Virus record (IMG/VR): IMGVR_UViG_3300035212_003113
Location: 248,001 to 312,000 of that record
Source: a virus
Reading direction: 5' to 3' (one strand)
DNA length: 64,000 nucleotides
The position numbers and the translations under genes were made by a program. This document shows, in pieces, positions 51,206 to 61,123 of the stretch (positions within the stretch are counted from its first letter, which is position 1; every line of letters starts with the position of its first letter). The notes below the pieces were generated by a model. The model had not been told where the DNA came from. It did not search any database and was given only the letters and a program-made list of their open reading frames with translations.

Positions 51206-54200
51206 GTGGCCAGAATTAAGTCACTAGAAGAGATTGTGCTGTCAATGCTTGACTTCATCCGACTGGCACAGCCGGATGCAAACCTGAATCCCGGCAGCGT
51301 AATTCGCGATACCATGGTTGATATGCCTGCGACTGCCATTTCCCAGCTCTATGATGAGTTGCGAGCAGCATCAGGCTTTCAGGCCATACTTGCAGCGACC
51401 GGTTCTGAGCTCGACAAGATTGCAAGAAACTACAGCATCTCCCGCAACACTGGCAGCCCAGCCCGTGGCGTTGCTGTCCTTACTACAAACAATTTAGAAG
51501 CCAATATTTCGATACCAAATGGCACTTTTTTTATCTCGAGAAATGGCCAGAAGTTCCGCACCCTAAGTGACACCCTTATGGATGCCGCTAGGCCGAATAT
51601 CTATCGCTCTAATGCGGTCCGGCTGGCCAATGACCTGCAAATGATTGGCATTCTCGACCAGTTCGCCGTAGAGGTGAGCGTACAGGCCATTTCGCCAGGG
51701 GTTGCTGGTAGAATAAGCAAGTACCAGCTACTAAGCCATGGTATCCCCGGCATATCGAATATAACAAACATCTCTTCTTTCACCGGCGGCAGCAGTATAG
51801 AATCAGATGATCAGTTCCGAAACAGAATCTTGTCTATATTCCGCGGAGCAAATACCGGTACCGAGACCGCTTACCTTGGCGCCGTAAATGCCGACAATCG
51901 GGTTATCTCTAGCGCAGTAATAGGCCCAGGAAATCCACTCATGACTCGTGACGGGACCGTTACTGTCGAAGACGAGTACGGCAATATTACGATAATCAGC
52001 AGCGGTACCGGTGGCAAGGCAGATATACTTGTCCAGGGATCTGAGATCCTGCGTAATACAGAATCATTTATCTTCAATGACCGCTCTGGTACAGAGAACC
52101 CATCTGATCCGATAAACGATCAGGTCCTAGGTCTGCGTGGAGAGGACTCTGATTTAGACATGGCTCAGCGCCGTCGCAATGCCGTAGAATCTGGATCATT
52201 TCCGTATCAGCCAGTTGATTCAGTAGTAACGCTATCTGGCAGCCTTTCTGGAGCCAACTTTGTTCAGGCGTACATAGACGAGGCAGGAGTCGAGCGCGGC
52301 AACTTTAAACTAATCAAGGACGATGGCGCATTTCGTGGCAGTCCATTCGGCTTTGACAGGCTTCACTTTATATCTAACGAGATCGATCTTCAGAGTGAGC
52401 AGGTATCAAAGCCGCAGCTCGGCAGCAAAGATCCTCTTAACTTCACCGACGTAACTCACATCGACTCCATCTTCCAAAATATTTCAGTAGTACGAGAAGT
52501 TGCCACTACCGACCCAGTAAATCGTCAGTTTGTGACTGTGCGCCATACGCCTGTGCTTGCTGTTGACCGAGTAACTAACGCAACCACTGGTGAGCGCTAC
52601 CGCATAATCTCTCAGAACCCTGATGGCACTGGTACTCTCAATACAACCGGACGCATACAGATCGCCGGAGCAACCTTGCCACGCAGCACTGATATTATCG
52701 AAGTCAGTTATACTTGGCAGGCGCAGTTTGATAAATATGTCGATTACGATAATCTCATGGATGCTAATCGATCACGAACGGCAATAGATAGCGTTGACTG
52801 GGGTTATTCGGCACGCGTAGAGCTAGAGGAGACCGCCACTGTTTATTCTATAGCAGACGGTTATCATGTGCTGACCACGTATCCGATTAATCGTGTGACG
52901 AATGTCTACACCTATACTCGCGAGACAGTAAACCGCTCTGGCGGCAAGCTAATCCTTGCTGAGTCTATACTGGACATTCTATCTGTCCTGGATGCAGACG
53001 GCAGGGAAGTGTTCTTTACTGCTGCTGGGAATGGCAGTTTCTCCGGTTCTTCTATAACTCTCCCCACTGACTCGCTCCTACTAGAGGGAGAGCCGGCCAC
53101 GGTTACCTATAATACGACTGATGTCTTCAGCCCAGACAACGAGGATCTTGGTAGCTTTACCGGAAACAAGATACTGCTGTCAAGCGATATCGGCATCTCT
53201 ACTCCTGTTCTAGTAGACTATGTTGCTGCTCACCAGGAGTTGCTCCCGAATACTGCCCTATCCAGCCTGCCGGCATTTGGAGTAGAAAACGAATGGTCGG
53301 CTAACGGAATTATCTCTGGCGAACAGCCAACGCTATTTTCCTGGTCGGCCGGTCAGCGCACCGCTGTACAGGTGTTGGCTCCTACGCATCTGCGCATGCT
53401 AGTTAGCAATACCTCTTCTTCTGGCCGTCTGCTCATTCGCGGTCTTGCTTGGAAACGCATAGAGTCCACTTTTGTGAGCACCAACGAGGGACTGACACTA
53501 GATCTGTCCCAGGTTATCAGGCAGCAGCTCGGCACTCTGCCCACGGGTGCCTTCCTGGCCTCGGTCGACTCTCTTGAAAGCGTTGTTGTAGAGAATGGCG
53601 CAGCAACATCGGTAAATTTTCAGTATGATCTACAGAACTACGAGCTGCAGACCGCCATCTGGGATCGAGGTGCGATAGAGAATACATCTCTGCTGCCTAC
53701 CGCATTCTCCCTGCCAAGTACTTCTGCAAATGCAGCTGTCGAGCCCATAAGCGGCACTGGCCTGCGAGTATCTTTCTCTATAATTTACCCGATCATAGAG
53801 AGACTGACTGTTTCTGCCGCTGGCGAGCAGATAACCGAGAACAAGTTCGTGTTTGTCGAGGAGATCCGGATAGACTCTGGCTTTAGAAATCTCTCAAATG
53901 TTGTTGCTGGCAATATTACTATATCGGCACTTAATCAGCCATCAACAAATTCACAGTATTTTGTTAACTACTCGTACAAAGCTCCTAAAGAGGGCGAGCG
54001 CATAACCGTTGTCTACAACTATGATTCGCTAATGGCCGAGCTCACTGCAGCTGTCGAGACGGTACGTCCAATTGGCGGAGACATACTGGTTCGCAAGAAG
54101 GATTCGGTTGATCTTTATACGGAAGTAGAGGTCACTCCGCTACCAACATTCACTGGATCGACCTCAACCCTGCAGAGCACCGTCTCGCAGCGCATTACTG

Positions 54201-54403
54201 ACTTTATAAATGGACAGACAGCTGGCTCGACAATAGATGCTAGCGATATAATTAACGCAGTCTACGTAATAGCAGGTGTAGATCGCGTAATCATAAATAA
54301 ATTTAATACTGAGGATGTTGTTGCTATAAAGAAGAGCATAGTTGGCCGCGATGATAAATTCTTTGTCGCTCGCTCTGTTGTAGTAAATATCGTGAATAGG
54401 TGA
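51206..54403 (+). CDS. Baseplate wedge protein, gp6 / baseplate J-like
   Basis: 1065 residues, GTG start preceded by AAAGGTGAA. The N-terminus (SLEEIVLSMLDFIRLAQPDA, then NLNPGSVIRDTMVDMPATAI and TGSELDKIARNYSISRNTGS) matches the baseplate-J/gp6 start, followed by VLTTNNLEANISIPNGTFFI. The C-terminus (TEVEVTPLPTFTGSTSTLQS and INAVYVIAGVDRVIINKFN) matches the end of the same family. Between them about 600 residues of strand-rich sequence are inserted, including the segment with TYTRETVNRSGGKLILAESI. gp6 forms the inner ring that triggers sheath contraction. Follows the gp25-like gene closely. Confidence 0.85.
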   Translation: MARIKSLEEIVLSMLDFIRLAQPDANLNPGSVIRDTMVDMPATAISQLYDELRAASGFQAILAATGSELDKIARNYSISRNTGSPARGVAVLTTNNLEANISIPNGTFFISRNGQKFRTLSDTLMDAARPNIYRSNAVRLANDLQMIGILDQFAVEVSVQAISPGVAGRISKYQLLSHGIPGISNITNISSFTGGSSIESDDQFRNRILSIFRGANTGTETAYLGAVNADNRVISSAVIGPGNPLMTRDGTVTVEDEYGNITIISSGTGGKADILVQGSEILRNTESFIFNDRSGTENPSDPINDQVLGLRGEDSDLDMAQRRRNAVESGSFPYQPVDSVVTLSGSLSGANFVQAYIDEAGVERGNFKLIKDDGAFRGSPFGFDRLHFISNEIDLQSEQVSKPQLGSKDPLNFTDVTHIDSIFQNISVVREVATTDPVNRQFVTVRHTPVLAVDRVTNATTGERYRIISQNPDGTGTLNTTGRIQIAGATLPRSTDIIEVSYTWQAQFDKYVDYDNLMDANRSRTAIDSVDWGYSARVELEETATVYSIADGYHVLTTYPINRVTNVYTYTRETVNRSGGKLILAESILDILSVLDADGREVFFTAAGNGSFSGSSITLPTDSLLLEGEPATVTYNTTDVFSPDNEDLGSFTGNKILLSSDIGISTPVLVDYVAAHQELLPNTALSSLPAFGVENEWSANGIISGEQPTLFSWSAGQRTAVQVLAPTHLRMLVSNTSSSGRLLIRGLAWKRIESTFVSTNEGLTLDLSQVIRQQLGTLPTGAFLASVDSLESVVVENGAATSVNFQYDLQNYELQTAIWDRGAIENTSLLPTAFSLPSTSANAAVEPISGTGLRVSFSIIYPIIERLTVSAAGEQITENKFVFVEEIRIDSGFRNLSNVVAGNITISALNQPSTNSQYFVNYSYKAPKEGERITVVYNYDSLMAELTAAVETVRPIGGDILVRKKDSVDLYTEVEVTPLPTFTGSTSTLQSTVSQRITDFINGQTAGSTIDASDIINAVYVIAGVDRVIINKFNTEDVVAIKKSIVGRDDKFFVARSVVVNIVNR

Positions 54404-54407
54404 ACCG

Positions 54408-57400
54408 ATGTTTAGAGCAACGGAAATTTCTGTACGCGGCTATGATTCTATCCAGATCGCATTTAGCGACTTCCCGTCCGATGATATAACTCCGGATAAT
54501 TTTTCAATAGTCAGCAACTTCGCGAGTGAGGCGCCGCTACAGGTCCACTCTCTGCAGATTACCAAGAAGGTAATCACGCTGTATCATTCGCTCTCCTCTC
54601 CGCTGGTCAGCTACACCCTGATAATGCAGGACACTGCTTTTCGTTCGTTCGTTTCGCAGTCAGGAGAGCCGCTGCAGATCGACGGCAGCGCTAACAAATT
54701 TATTTTCATTGGGCCAGAGTCGCCAAACGGCATACGCGACAACATGCTCGATTATCTGACAAGCGTATACGATGGCTTCGAGAACAATCTGCTGCACAAG
54801 CATGTGTCTGGTCTGGCCGAGCAGCTGCTTTCGGCACGCACTGCAATAAGACAAAAATCCAACTCCGTTTACTTGGAAGAGGTGGTCCAGGATCAGCTCA
54901 TTTCACGCGGATCTCATAATTCTGATCGTCTGCCGGACGAAGGTGCATTCCAGGTAGATCGGGTCTCTGCAAGGGTCACAGGAGATGCGCTAACCTCGTC
55001 GAGCTTTTTATTTTCAAAAGCAACCGTGGATTCTTTCTCTGCATTTCCAGAGTACAACAACCCAACGCTGTCCTCTTTTCCCAGCATACCCTACTCTCTG
55101 CAGCAGGTGGTTGCGACAGAGATAGTTTCTAATTCTGAGAGAATAAGCAACAGCTTTTCTGGGCTAACGCTGAGCCTTTCAAAAGAGAATATTACGCAAG
55201 TCATCTCTGTTGTTCTACGTAGCGGTGGGACGAGCTATCCATACGACATCACTACGTATCCGATTGGATTACTTAGCAACCGGTATGATACTGCTTTCTC
55301 GTACAGCAACCTATCTCTGCAGAGCAATCAATTTCGCCTGGATCCGGCTGCTGTCCAGTCTGGTCACATTCCAGAGCCCGTGCCGAGCGACGAATGGTAC
55401 GTAACATACGCATATAAAGACCTTGGCAGATTGCCTGATTTTGCTTCAGTGGAAGTGTACGAAGTGAAGACGCAGGTTCGCGAACGAACGCCTGCTGTAT
55501 CCAATGTCTTTTCTCTTCAGAAGTTTCCAATTGTTTGGCCTGACGGTTCGCCAGCAGCCGCAGGAGCAGTAGAATTCTTGAATCCGCTAGCATCTGGTAG
55601 CGCACCAGCATTCGGCTCGACACATCCCGCATTCTTGGATGAAATCCCGTTTGACAGACTTTTGCCTCCAGCAAATCCAGGTGAATTCGCAGTAGATTAT
55701 ACAACTGGCCAGGTTCTTGTCTACGGTGAGGCCCTCGGTGGGCTAGGTACAGGTTCTTTTCCTCCTGTTGCAAGCTACTCATACCGCAGAACGTACTCTG
55801 GCGGTACTGATTATATCGTCGACCCGGAGTCAAGTGACATTGTTGCTGCCGTTGGCCGGGGTCTTGATGGTCGCCAGGTCTATCTTGACGTCAAGCATGA
55901 ACAGGTCTATGTACCAGGCGTAGATTATGTTGCCGAGACCCATAATGAAGCTCTGAATGAGTACATAGACAATCGACTTTTTGGAAATTCACGGATACAA
56001 ACGCTGTACGCCCCTATCACTGATGTGTTTCGCGTTTTTAACGAGACTACTGGTGAAACCTATAATGTAGACTACTACAGTCGCCATGAGATCAGCATAT
56101 CCGGCTCTCAGTTACCTCGTCGCCAGAATATCTATACAGAAGGTGCCCGCTTTAAGCAAGTGCTGCGCGAAGAGCTCTATATATCGTCAATTGCACGAGA
56201 TCTTGGTGCCGAGTGCGTATTTTCAGTGAGCCTCCAGAACTTTCCTGTGATGGCAGCCAGCCTTCCACAGATAGGCTCAGCGACAAATACTTCATTTGCC
56301 CCCGACTCTGCTCTGCTACTTGCAGAATACTATTTTGATGGTGATCTTCAGTCGCTTTCAGACAACCTTGATAAACTCCAATCTGTTGGTGATTACGTCG
56401 TAGACTACAGCGCTGGAATACTATACTTCCGAGCGCCAACTGACTCGGACTTTTTCGTAGGCACTGTTAACTATTTGTGCGGGGCAATTCAACCATCTAA
56501 TTCTCAGATAACCTCTGTAGACGTAATGCGCTATTCGGCCACCCCTACCAGTGAACCACTTCGCACAGTTGATCACAGTAGCTTCACTGCCACAGAAATA
56601 ATGCCTGCAGAGCTGCTGGCCTCATCTGAGCGCTTCCTCGGAGGCAATACCGGCAATCCGGTGTTATTCGGTACTCGTCAATGGGGGCGCCTTGCAAGTT
56701 GGCAGGTAGGCAGTGACATACTACATGTCGCAGATGCGCTTTTCACTGCAGATGTAGCAGATGGCAATCATTTTGTTCAGTTTGAAGATGAATCCCAGCG
56801 TCAGATTCTACAGTATATTGCACCGACCATTGTACGGGTAGATCTTCCGTTTACCGATAACGATGCAGACGTCGCATGGGTACTTCTGGACACGGATCTT
56901 GCTGACGGATACACTGTAGCAACAACCTATGAAGCACGAGATGTTCGGGGCGTATATCTACTTAGTGAGATAAACGACCCTCTGTCGCCGGTGCCAGTTT
57001 CAGTTGCAACAAATTACTGGGACAGATCTGTTGATCGAATCTCTGGAAATCAGCTCATATTTAATAATTCGCTTGCTAAGGCGCTGCCAGTCGGATCTGC
57101 GCTTGTTATCGATTACGACTTTGGCAACCTCTTTGTTGATTATGAATTTGTTATAGATAAACTACGTGTTGATTACGAGTGGGGAGATAATCAGATCCGC
57201 TGGCTGACCGCACTACCTGTTGGCACTGACTACTACTGCACCTATCGCTATGGTGCAATGCGCCGTGAACTGCTTGAAAATTTCGCAGTAATGCTTGGCC
57301 TGCCAGAGCTGCTAAATGCAGACCTAGATATGAACCGCGAGACTATTCGCGACTTGACTAGGGCTGCGATGACAGTCTTTGCCGGCGGACCAACGCTGCG

Positions 57401-58997
57401 ATCTATGCAGCAGATGGGACAGATTCCCACGCTTATAAAGCCTACCATAAACGAGCTCACCTTTGGTGAGTGGACGCTTGGGCGAGATAATTTGTTTCCT
57501 GCGCCACCTGCTGTTGTTGGCACCACTGCATTCGGTCCTGGTCGATGGGGCTCTGGTCTTGATACTAGCTCTTGCCACATAGAGATGCCTGCTGAAAAGA
57601 TAATCAGTCATCGCAACGGTTCCTTTTTCTGCAAAATTCGACCACTGTGGGCCGGTATAAATAACAACTCCCCGTTTACCATGGATGTGGACGTTCCAGC
57701 GGACGAGATTTGGATTGGCGCTGCTGGTTTTCATCCTGATGCGGTTCCTTTTAATCTTGATCTTGATCAGGTCCAGAATGTATCGGGTCGTCCATACCAG
57801 CTGGGCTCTCGTCGCGGTTTATTTGTTTGGTTTGATCCTGATGAGAAGCGCTGGCAGGTCACATTCTGTGGCACAAGCGGAGAGACCGCAGTTGGGATAA
57901 TAGAGTCGGCCGGCAAAGCAGTATACGTTCAGGATGGATATGTAAACGCATATCTTGACACTGAGATTACTGACACCAGGACTTCCTCCGGGTCTATCAT
58001 TGAATTCTCGTTTTTGATCGATTCTGAGGATACTGGCGGCACAGAGCTTGCTAGCGAATACACTGATGAGACAGGTGCTGTTGTAGTGGACCCTATCTAT
58101 ACAGATTCACTTGTATTTGTCTCATCTGCTCCTAACTACATATTTGATACAGGTACCGAAAGACGCTCCAGGATCTCACTTTATCGGGATGAATGGGGCT
58201 ACCTTACTCTCTGTGCGATTGACGCCAGCGGACGTCGCCACTGGCGAGTTAGCGCCGATATACGGTCATGGGAGCCTGGCGACGTACACAGTGTGGGCGC
58301 GTCGTGGATGATGAACAGTCCCGAGGGCAGGGATGAGATGCACCTATTTATAGATGGACAAGAAGTACCAAATATCTATAGATTTAACAGCCCATTTGTA
58401 CCTGGCAGTCTTTTCAGGTCTGTTGCCGTGGAGCAAATGGCCGCAGCAACCCGGCCGGTAATTGCGATAGCCGATGGTATAACGGTCGATGGCTCTGATA
58501 CGGTATCTTCTGCTGGCACCGACTTCTCAGTACTCGGTATTTTACCAGGCGATACGCTAACTATTCTGGAAGATACAAATGATGGGCTAGGGAGTCCTTA
58601 TACCATTCTGGCTGTTTCTGGTGGCGAGCTAGTGCTCGACTCACCTATGACGCTGAGTCTGTCTTCGGTAAAATTTTCATTAAATTCGCAATCTTACGTG
58701 GTTACTGCTAGTAATGAATCGGGGTTTTCTGTTGCTGTTGGCGGTACGGAGTTAGTTGGGCCGACTGGGGACGAACCGCAGTACTCCATTACCCGCTCCG
58801 GCGGTAACTATATATTGACGGTTTACGATGGGCTGCAGATAGGCGATTTCATTGAAGTTCGTACTCTTGGACTATCCGTGTCCCGGGCACTTTCGATTGC
58901 CATGGTTCCTGGCGAGGGCGGAGTGCCTGCTTCCTATATACTGACAGAAGATGGCGATATACTGATCACAGAGTCGGGTGATCTAATCACATTGTAG
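54408..58997 (+). CDS. Giant baseplate wedge / fibre-network protein with lectin-like domain
   Basis: 1529 residues, four bases after the gp6-like gene; probably the gp7 / tail-protein-I position. N-terminal 100 residues are a beta domain (LRGYDS-like start RATEISVRGYDSIQ). Residues 100-900 contain many strand pairs of the form DYTTGQVLVYGEALG, with paired helices near 960-1010 (LLENFAVMLGLPELLNADLD, then MNRETIRDLTRAAMTVFAGG) like wedge proteins. Residues about 1055-1340 look like a concanavalin/laminin-G beta sandwich (HIEMPAEKIISHRNGSFFCK, VGASWMMNSPEGRDEMHLFI, D-G-Q-E). The C-terminal 180 residues are further small beta domains, ending ILTEDGDILITESGDLITL. Probably joins wedges to fibres. 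Confidence 0.72.
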   Translation: MFRATEISVRGYDSIQIAFSDFPSDDITPDNFSIVSNFASEAPLQVHSLQITKKVITLYHSLSSPLVSYTLIMQDTAFRSFVSQSGEPLQIDGSANKFIFIGPESPNGIRDNMLDYLTSVYDGFENNLLHKHVSGLAEQLLSARTAIRQKSNSVYLEEVVQDQLISRGSHNSDRLPDEGAFQVDRVSARVTGDALTSSSFLFSKATVDSFSAFPEYNNPTLSSFPSIPYSLQQVVATEIVSNSERISNSFSGLTLSLSKENITQVISVVLRSGGTSYPYDITTYPIGLLSNRYDTAFSYSNLSLQSNQFRLDPAAVQSGHIPEPVPSDEWYVTYAYKDLGRLPDFASVEVYEVKTQVRERTPAVSNVFSLQKFPIVWPDGSPAAAGAVEFLNPLASGSAPAFGSTHPAFLDEIPFDRLLPPANPGEFAVDYTTGQVLVYGEALGGLGTGSFPPVASYSYRRTYSGGTDYIVDPESSDIVAAVGRGLDGRQVYLDVKHEQVYVPGVDYVAETHNEALNEYIDNRLFGNSRIQTLYAPITDVFRVFNETTGETYNVDYYSRHEISISGSQLPRRQNIYTEGARFKQVLREELYISSIARDLGAECVFSVSLQNFPVMAASLPQIGSATNTSFAPDSALLLAEYYFDGDLQSLSDNLDKLQSVGDYVVDYSAGILYFRAPTDSDFFVGTVNYLCGAIQPSNSQITSVDVMRYSATPTSEPLRTVDHSSFTATEIMPAELLASSERFLGGNTGNPVLFGTRQWGRLASWQVGSDILHVADALFTADVADGNHFVQFEDESQRQILQYIAPTIVRVDLPFTDNDADVAWVLLDTDLADGYTVATTYEARDVRGVYLLSEINDPLSPVPVSVATNYWDRSVDRISGNQLIFNNSLAKALPVGSALVIDYDFGNLFVDYEFVIDKLRVDYEWGDNQIRWLTALPVGTDYYCTYRYGAMRRELLENFAVMLGLPELLNADLDMNRETIRDLTRAAMTVFAGGPTLRSMQQMGQIPTLIKPTINELTFGEWTLGRDNLFPAPPAVVGTTAFGPGRWGSGLDTSSCHIEMPAEKIISHRNGSFFCKIRPLWAGINNNSPFTMDVDVPADEIWIGAAGFHPDAVPFNLDLDQVQNVSGRPYQLGSRRGLFVWFDPDEKRWQVTFCGTSGETAVGIIESAGKAVYVQDGYVNAYLDTEITDTRTSSGSIIEFSFLIDSEDTGGTELASEYTDETGAVVVDPIYTDSLVFVSSAPNYIFDTGTERRSRISLYRDEWGYLTLCAIDASGRRHWRVSADIRSWEPGDVHSVGASWMMNSPEGRDEMHLFIDGQEVPNIYRFNSPFVPGSLFRSVAVEQMAAATRPVIAIADGITVDGSDTVSSAGTDFSVLGILPGDTLTILEDTNDGLGSPYTILAVSGGELVLDSPMTLSLSSVKFSLNSQSYVVTASNESGFSVAVGGTELVGPTGDEPQYSITRSGGNYILTVYDGLQIGDFIEVRTLGLSVSRALSIAMVPGEGGVPASYILTEDGDILITESGDLITL

Positions 58998-59026
58998 TTG
59001 CATTATCAATACTTGTTTGAGGGTTT

Positions 59027-59671
59027 ATGGCAAATAAGCGCATTAGTGAGCTAGATCTATCGGGTGGGCTTGCATCTGACGACTTGCTTGTAGTGGTTGA
59101 TACCGGTACTGGCGAGACTCAAAAGGCGAGCCTTTCGCAAGCTCTGGACTATATTGCAGATAATCTTTCTACGGGCGATGTTACTGGTACGGGTAATGCG
59201 GGCAATGTGGCATTATGGACTGGTGCGTCCACTTTGTCATACGATGCTAATTTATACTGGGATGGCGCGAATGATCGACTAGGCATGGGTACGGCGATGC
59301 CTGCTACAGCACTTGACGTCGTTGGTACAATCACGGCATCGGCTGGAGTTGTATCTCCAATTCAGACTAATGCACAGTCAGCTTCTTACGTACTGGCTCT
59401 ATCCGATGCATCTAAAATTGTTGAAGTTGCTGTGTCCTCGCCATCTACTGCTACGATAACAGTTCCTCTAGACAGCAGCGTTGCCTTTCCAATCGGTACA
59501 CAAATAATTGTATCACAAACTGGTACAGGTGCTGTTGACATTGCTGGTGAAGTAGGCGTTACAATTGATTATCGCAGTGGACTGGGGCTAGATCTTAATG
59601 GTCAGTGGGCTGCCGCTACACTGATTAAGCGCGCAGCTGACACCTGGATGCTGTTTGGTGATCTAGTATGA
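59027..59671 (+). CDS. Short tail fibre-like protein
   Basis: 214 residues, weak GAGGG ribosome site. The N-terminus NKRISELDLSGGLASDDLLV is a typical phage-fibre start. LGMGTAMPATALDVVGTI resembles fibre A. Residues 115-214 are a tip-like domain (KIVEVAVSSPSTATITVPLD, GTGAVDIAGEVGVTIDYRSG) found at fibre ends. Likely a trimeric fibre tip or short fibre. Ends with an ATGA overlap into the repeat protein. Confidence 0.75.
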   Translation: MANKRISELDLSGGLASDDLLVVVDTGTGETQKASLSQALDYIADNLSTGDVTGTGNAGNVALWTGASTLSYDANLYWDGANDRLGMGTAMPATALDVVGTITASAGVVSPIQTNAQSASYVLALSDASKIVEVAVSSPSTATITVPLDSSVAFPIGTQIIVSQTGTGAVDIAGEVGVTIDYRSGLGLDLNGQWAAATLIKRAADTWMLFGDLV

Positions 59672-60078
59672 TCACGCCTGCTGTTTTAGGAACCATTGCA
59701 GTAAGGCGCGCAATCTTCTCAGGTACTCCATTGGAGTCATTTGAGTACGCTGGCGTCTGGCCGGGAACTCTCAGTGACCCTGCATATCCCGATACCTTTA
59801 CTGGCTTCTTGTCGCCTTCCAACGCGACGCCACTGGAGTCGTTTGAGTACGCGGGCAACTGGCCTGGGACAATCTCCGACCCTGCATATCCCTCAACGTT
59901 CACCGGCTTCGCCACGCCGTCAGACACGACGCCGTTAGAATCATTTGAGTATGTGGGCGGCTGGCCGGGAGCTCTCAACGACCCTGCGTATCCCGATACC
60001 TTTACTGGTTTCTTGTCGCCGTCAGATGCGACACCGCTGGAGTCTTTTGAGGCCGCAGGGAGCTGGCCGGGGACCTGA
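59668..60078 (+). CDS. 34-residue tandem-repeat protein
   Basis: 136 residues starting on the ATGA overlap. After a 19-residue leader, T-P-L-E-S-F-E-Y-A-G-x-W-P-G-T opens each of 3.4 copies of a 34-residue unit (from residues 20, 54, 88 and 122). Each unit runs through SDPAYPDTFTGFLSPS and the protein stops exactly at WPGT of the fourth. No family is certain; units with E-S/D-F-E and a Trp are seen in structural proteins of some phages. Likely a small virion spacer or adaptor between fibre parts. Confidence 0.7.
   Translation: MITPAVLGTIAVRRAIFSGTPLESFEYAGVWPGTLSDPAYPDTFTGFLSPSNATPLESFEYAGNWPGTISDPAYPSTFTGFATPSDTTPLESFEYVGGWPGALNDPAYPDTFTGFLSPSDATPLESFEAAGSWPGT
59725..60075 (+). repeat. 102-bp tandem repeat, 3.4 copies
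   Basis: The unit encodes the 34-residue repeat. Copies differ at many third positions and a few residues (GVW, GNW, GGW, GSW), so it is an old or selected repeat and not a recent slippage product. Confidence 0.9.
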
Positions 60079-60122
60079 TATCAACTGATGTACGGAATAC
60101 GCAGACGTACTAGGAGGCTACG

Positions 60123-60800
60123 ATGTCTTTTGCAGATTGGACTTTTGTAACAAACGGGCTTGCCAGTAACGCGGAGCCTTATGCTCCGAGCGGTGTGATA
60201 CCTGCGCCTAGCATCGCGTCAGGTTCGTATGCCCGAATCATAAACGGAGATGGAAGCTCGTCGTCTTACGCTGGTTTCGTGCCATCGAACGCATCATTTA
60301 CCGGCGTTCCGGCGACGAAGGCGATTCGTATTCAAGCGTTCATCCGCTTGAACGGGAGCGTCGGGCAGTTTCTTATGGCTGCAAAATACACCCCGGCTGG
60401 TTTCAATAGTATTAGCGGCTACGCGCTAGGCACAAACAGATCATCTGCCCCTTCTTTGTTTTTTAGAACCCCTGGCAGCCAGACAACATTGATAAACAGC
60501 ATTTCTATCGATGTTTGGTACAGCTTCCGCATGACGGTGTATCCCATTTCTCCGACGGTAGACCGCATAATCTGCGAGCAAGAGTCTTCTCCGGGGAGCG
60601 GTGTATGGTCATCAACATTCGCAGACGGCAATGGAGATATCACCATTGACCAAAGCATTACTCCTTCGCAGTACGTCGCATGGGGAGGATCGACGAACAA
60701 TGGTGTATTTGGCGCAGGCGGCTACCTCGGTAGCCCCGGAAACACCATCATTGATATGATGCAAGTGTCGTTGGCAACAGTGCCTGTGCCAATTCCGTGA
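60123..60800 (+). CDS. Lectin-fold-like small virion protein
   Basis: 225 residues with a strong AGGAGGCTACG ribosome site. Beta-rich throughout: the strand series IRIQAFIRLNGSVGQFLMAA, ISIDVWYSFRMTVYP and DRIICEQESSPGSGVW fits a concanavalin-A-like jelly roll. Gly/Ser/Ala-rich loops and a Pro-Val-Pro end. It has no fibre-style N-terminus. Its sequence style differs from neighbours, so it may be a recent addition. Likely a carbohydrate-binding cap or fibre accessory, but that is inference. Confidence 0.6.
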   Translation: MSFADWTFVTNGLASNAEPYAPSGVIPAPSIASGSYARIINGDGSSSSYAGFVPSNASFTGVPATKAIRIQAFIRLNGSVGQFLMAAKYTPAGFNSISGYALGTNRSSAPSLFFRTPGSQTTLINSISIDVWYSFRMTVYPISPTVDRIICEQESSPGSGVWSSTFADGNGDITIDQSITPSQYVAWGGSTNNGVFGAGGYLGSPGNTIIDMMQVSLATVPVPIP

Positions 60801-61041
60801 TACTCTGATGAGTATGTTGTCCGGCCCTGGCTACAGCCTGCTTGCTATCTAGCCAAGGGAGCTGTTATTGAGTATGGGTCACTTGTTCGCCCAAAGTGCG
60901 CTTACTCTCCCAGATCGACATCGGCATATAGCTCGGTACCGAGTGCAGCTCCAAATAGTGATTTTTATTTCTAGTGGGCTGCCTACCTGAGATCTTTACC
61001 AGTTTTTGACTAAACTTTATTACTAGGCCAATGGCCTTGTA

Positions 61042-61058
61042 ATGGCCTAATAGGCCAT
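61042..61058 (+). promoter_or_regulatory. Perfect 7-bp stem hairpin in the intergenic region
   Basis: ATGGCCT and AGGCCAT pair around a three-base AAT loop. A second AGGCC-AAT-GGCCT hairpin lies just upstream (61025-61037), and the two can form alternative pairings with each other. There is no T run, so the role is unknown. Confidence 0.5.
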
Positions 61059-61123
61059 GCAAATGTAATAATAAACAGACAACTCATGAGAGCATGCTGC
61101 CACTAGTCATGCAAGCAAATACT

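Noticed and set aside
59725-60075. CRISPR array
   Set aside because: The repeats are coding, in frame and contiguous, without unique spacers.
60932-60943. GCTCGGTACC resembling a cloning-vector polylinker (contamination)
   Set aside because: It is a 12-base palindrome inside sequence otherwise unlike a vector; the match is too short.
60865-61062. Reverse-strand 65-codon frame in the intergenic region
   Set aside because: No ribosome site, no family features and it runs through the inverted repeats; all supported genes are on the other strand.
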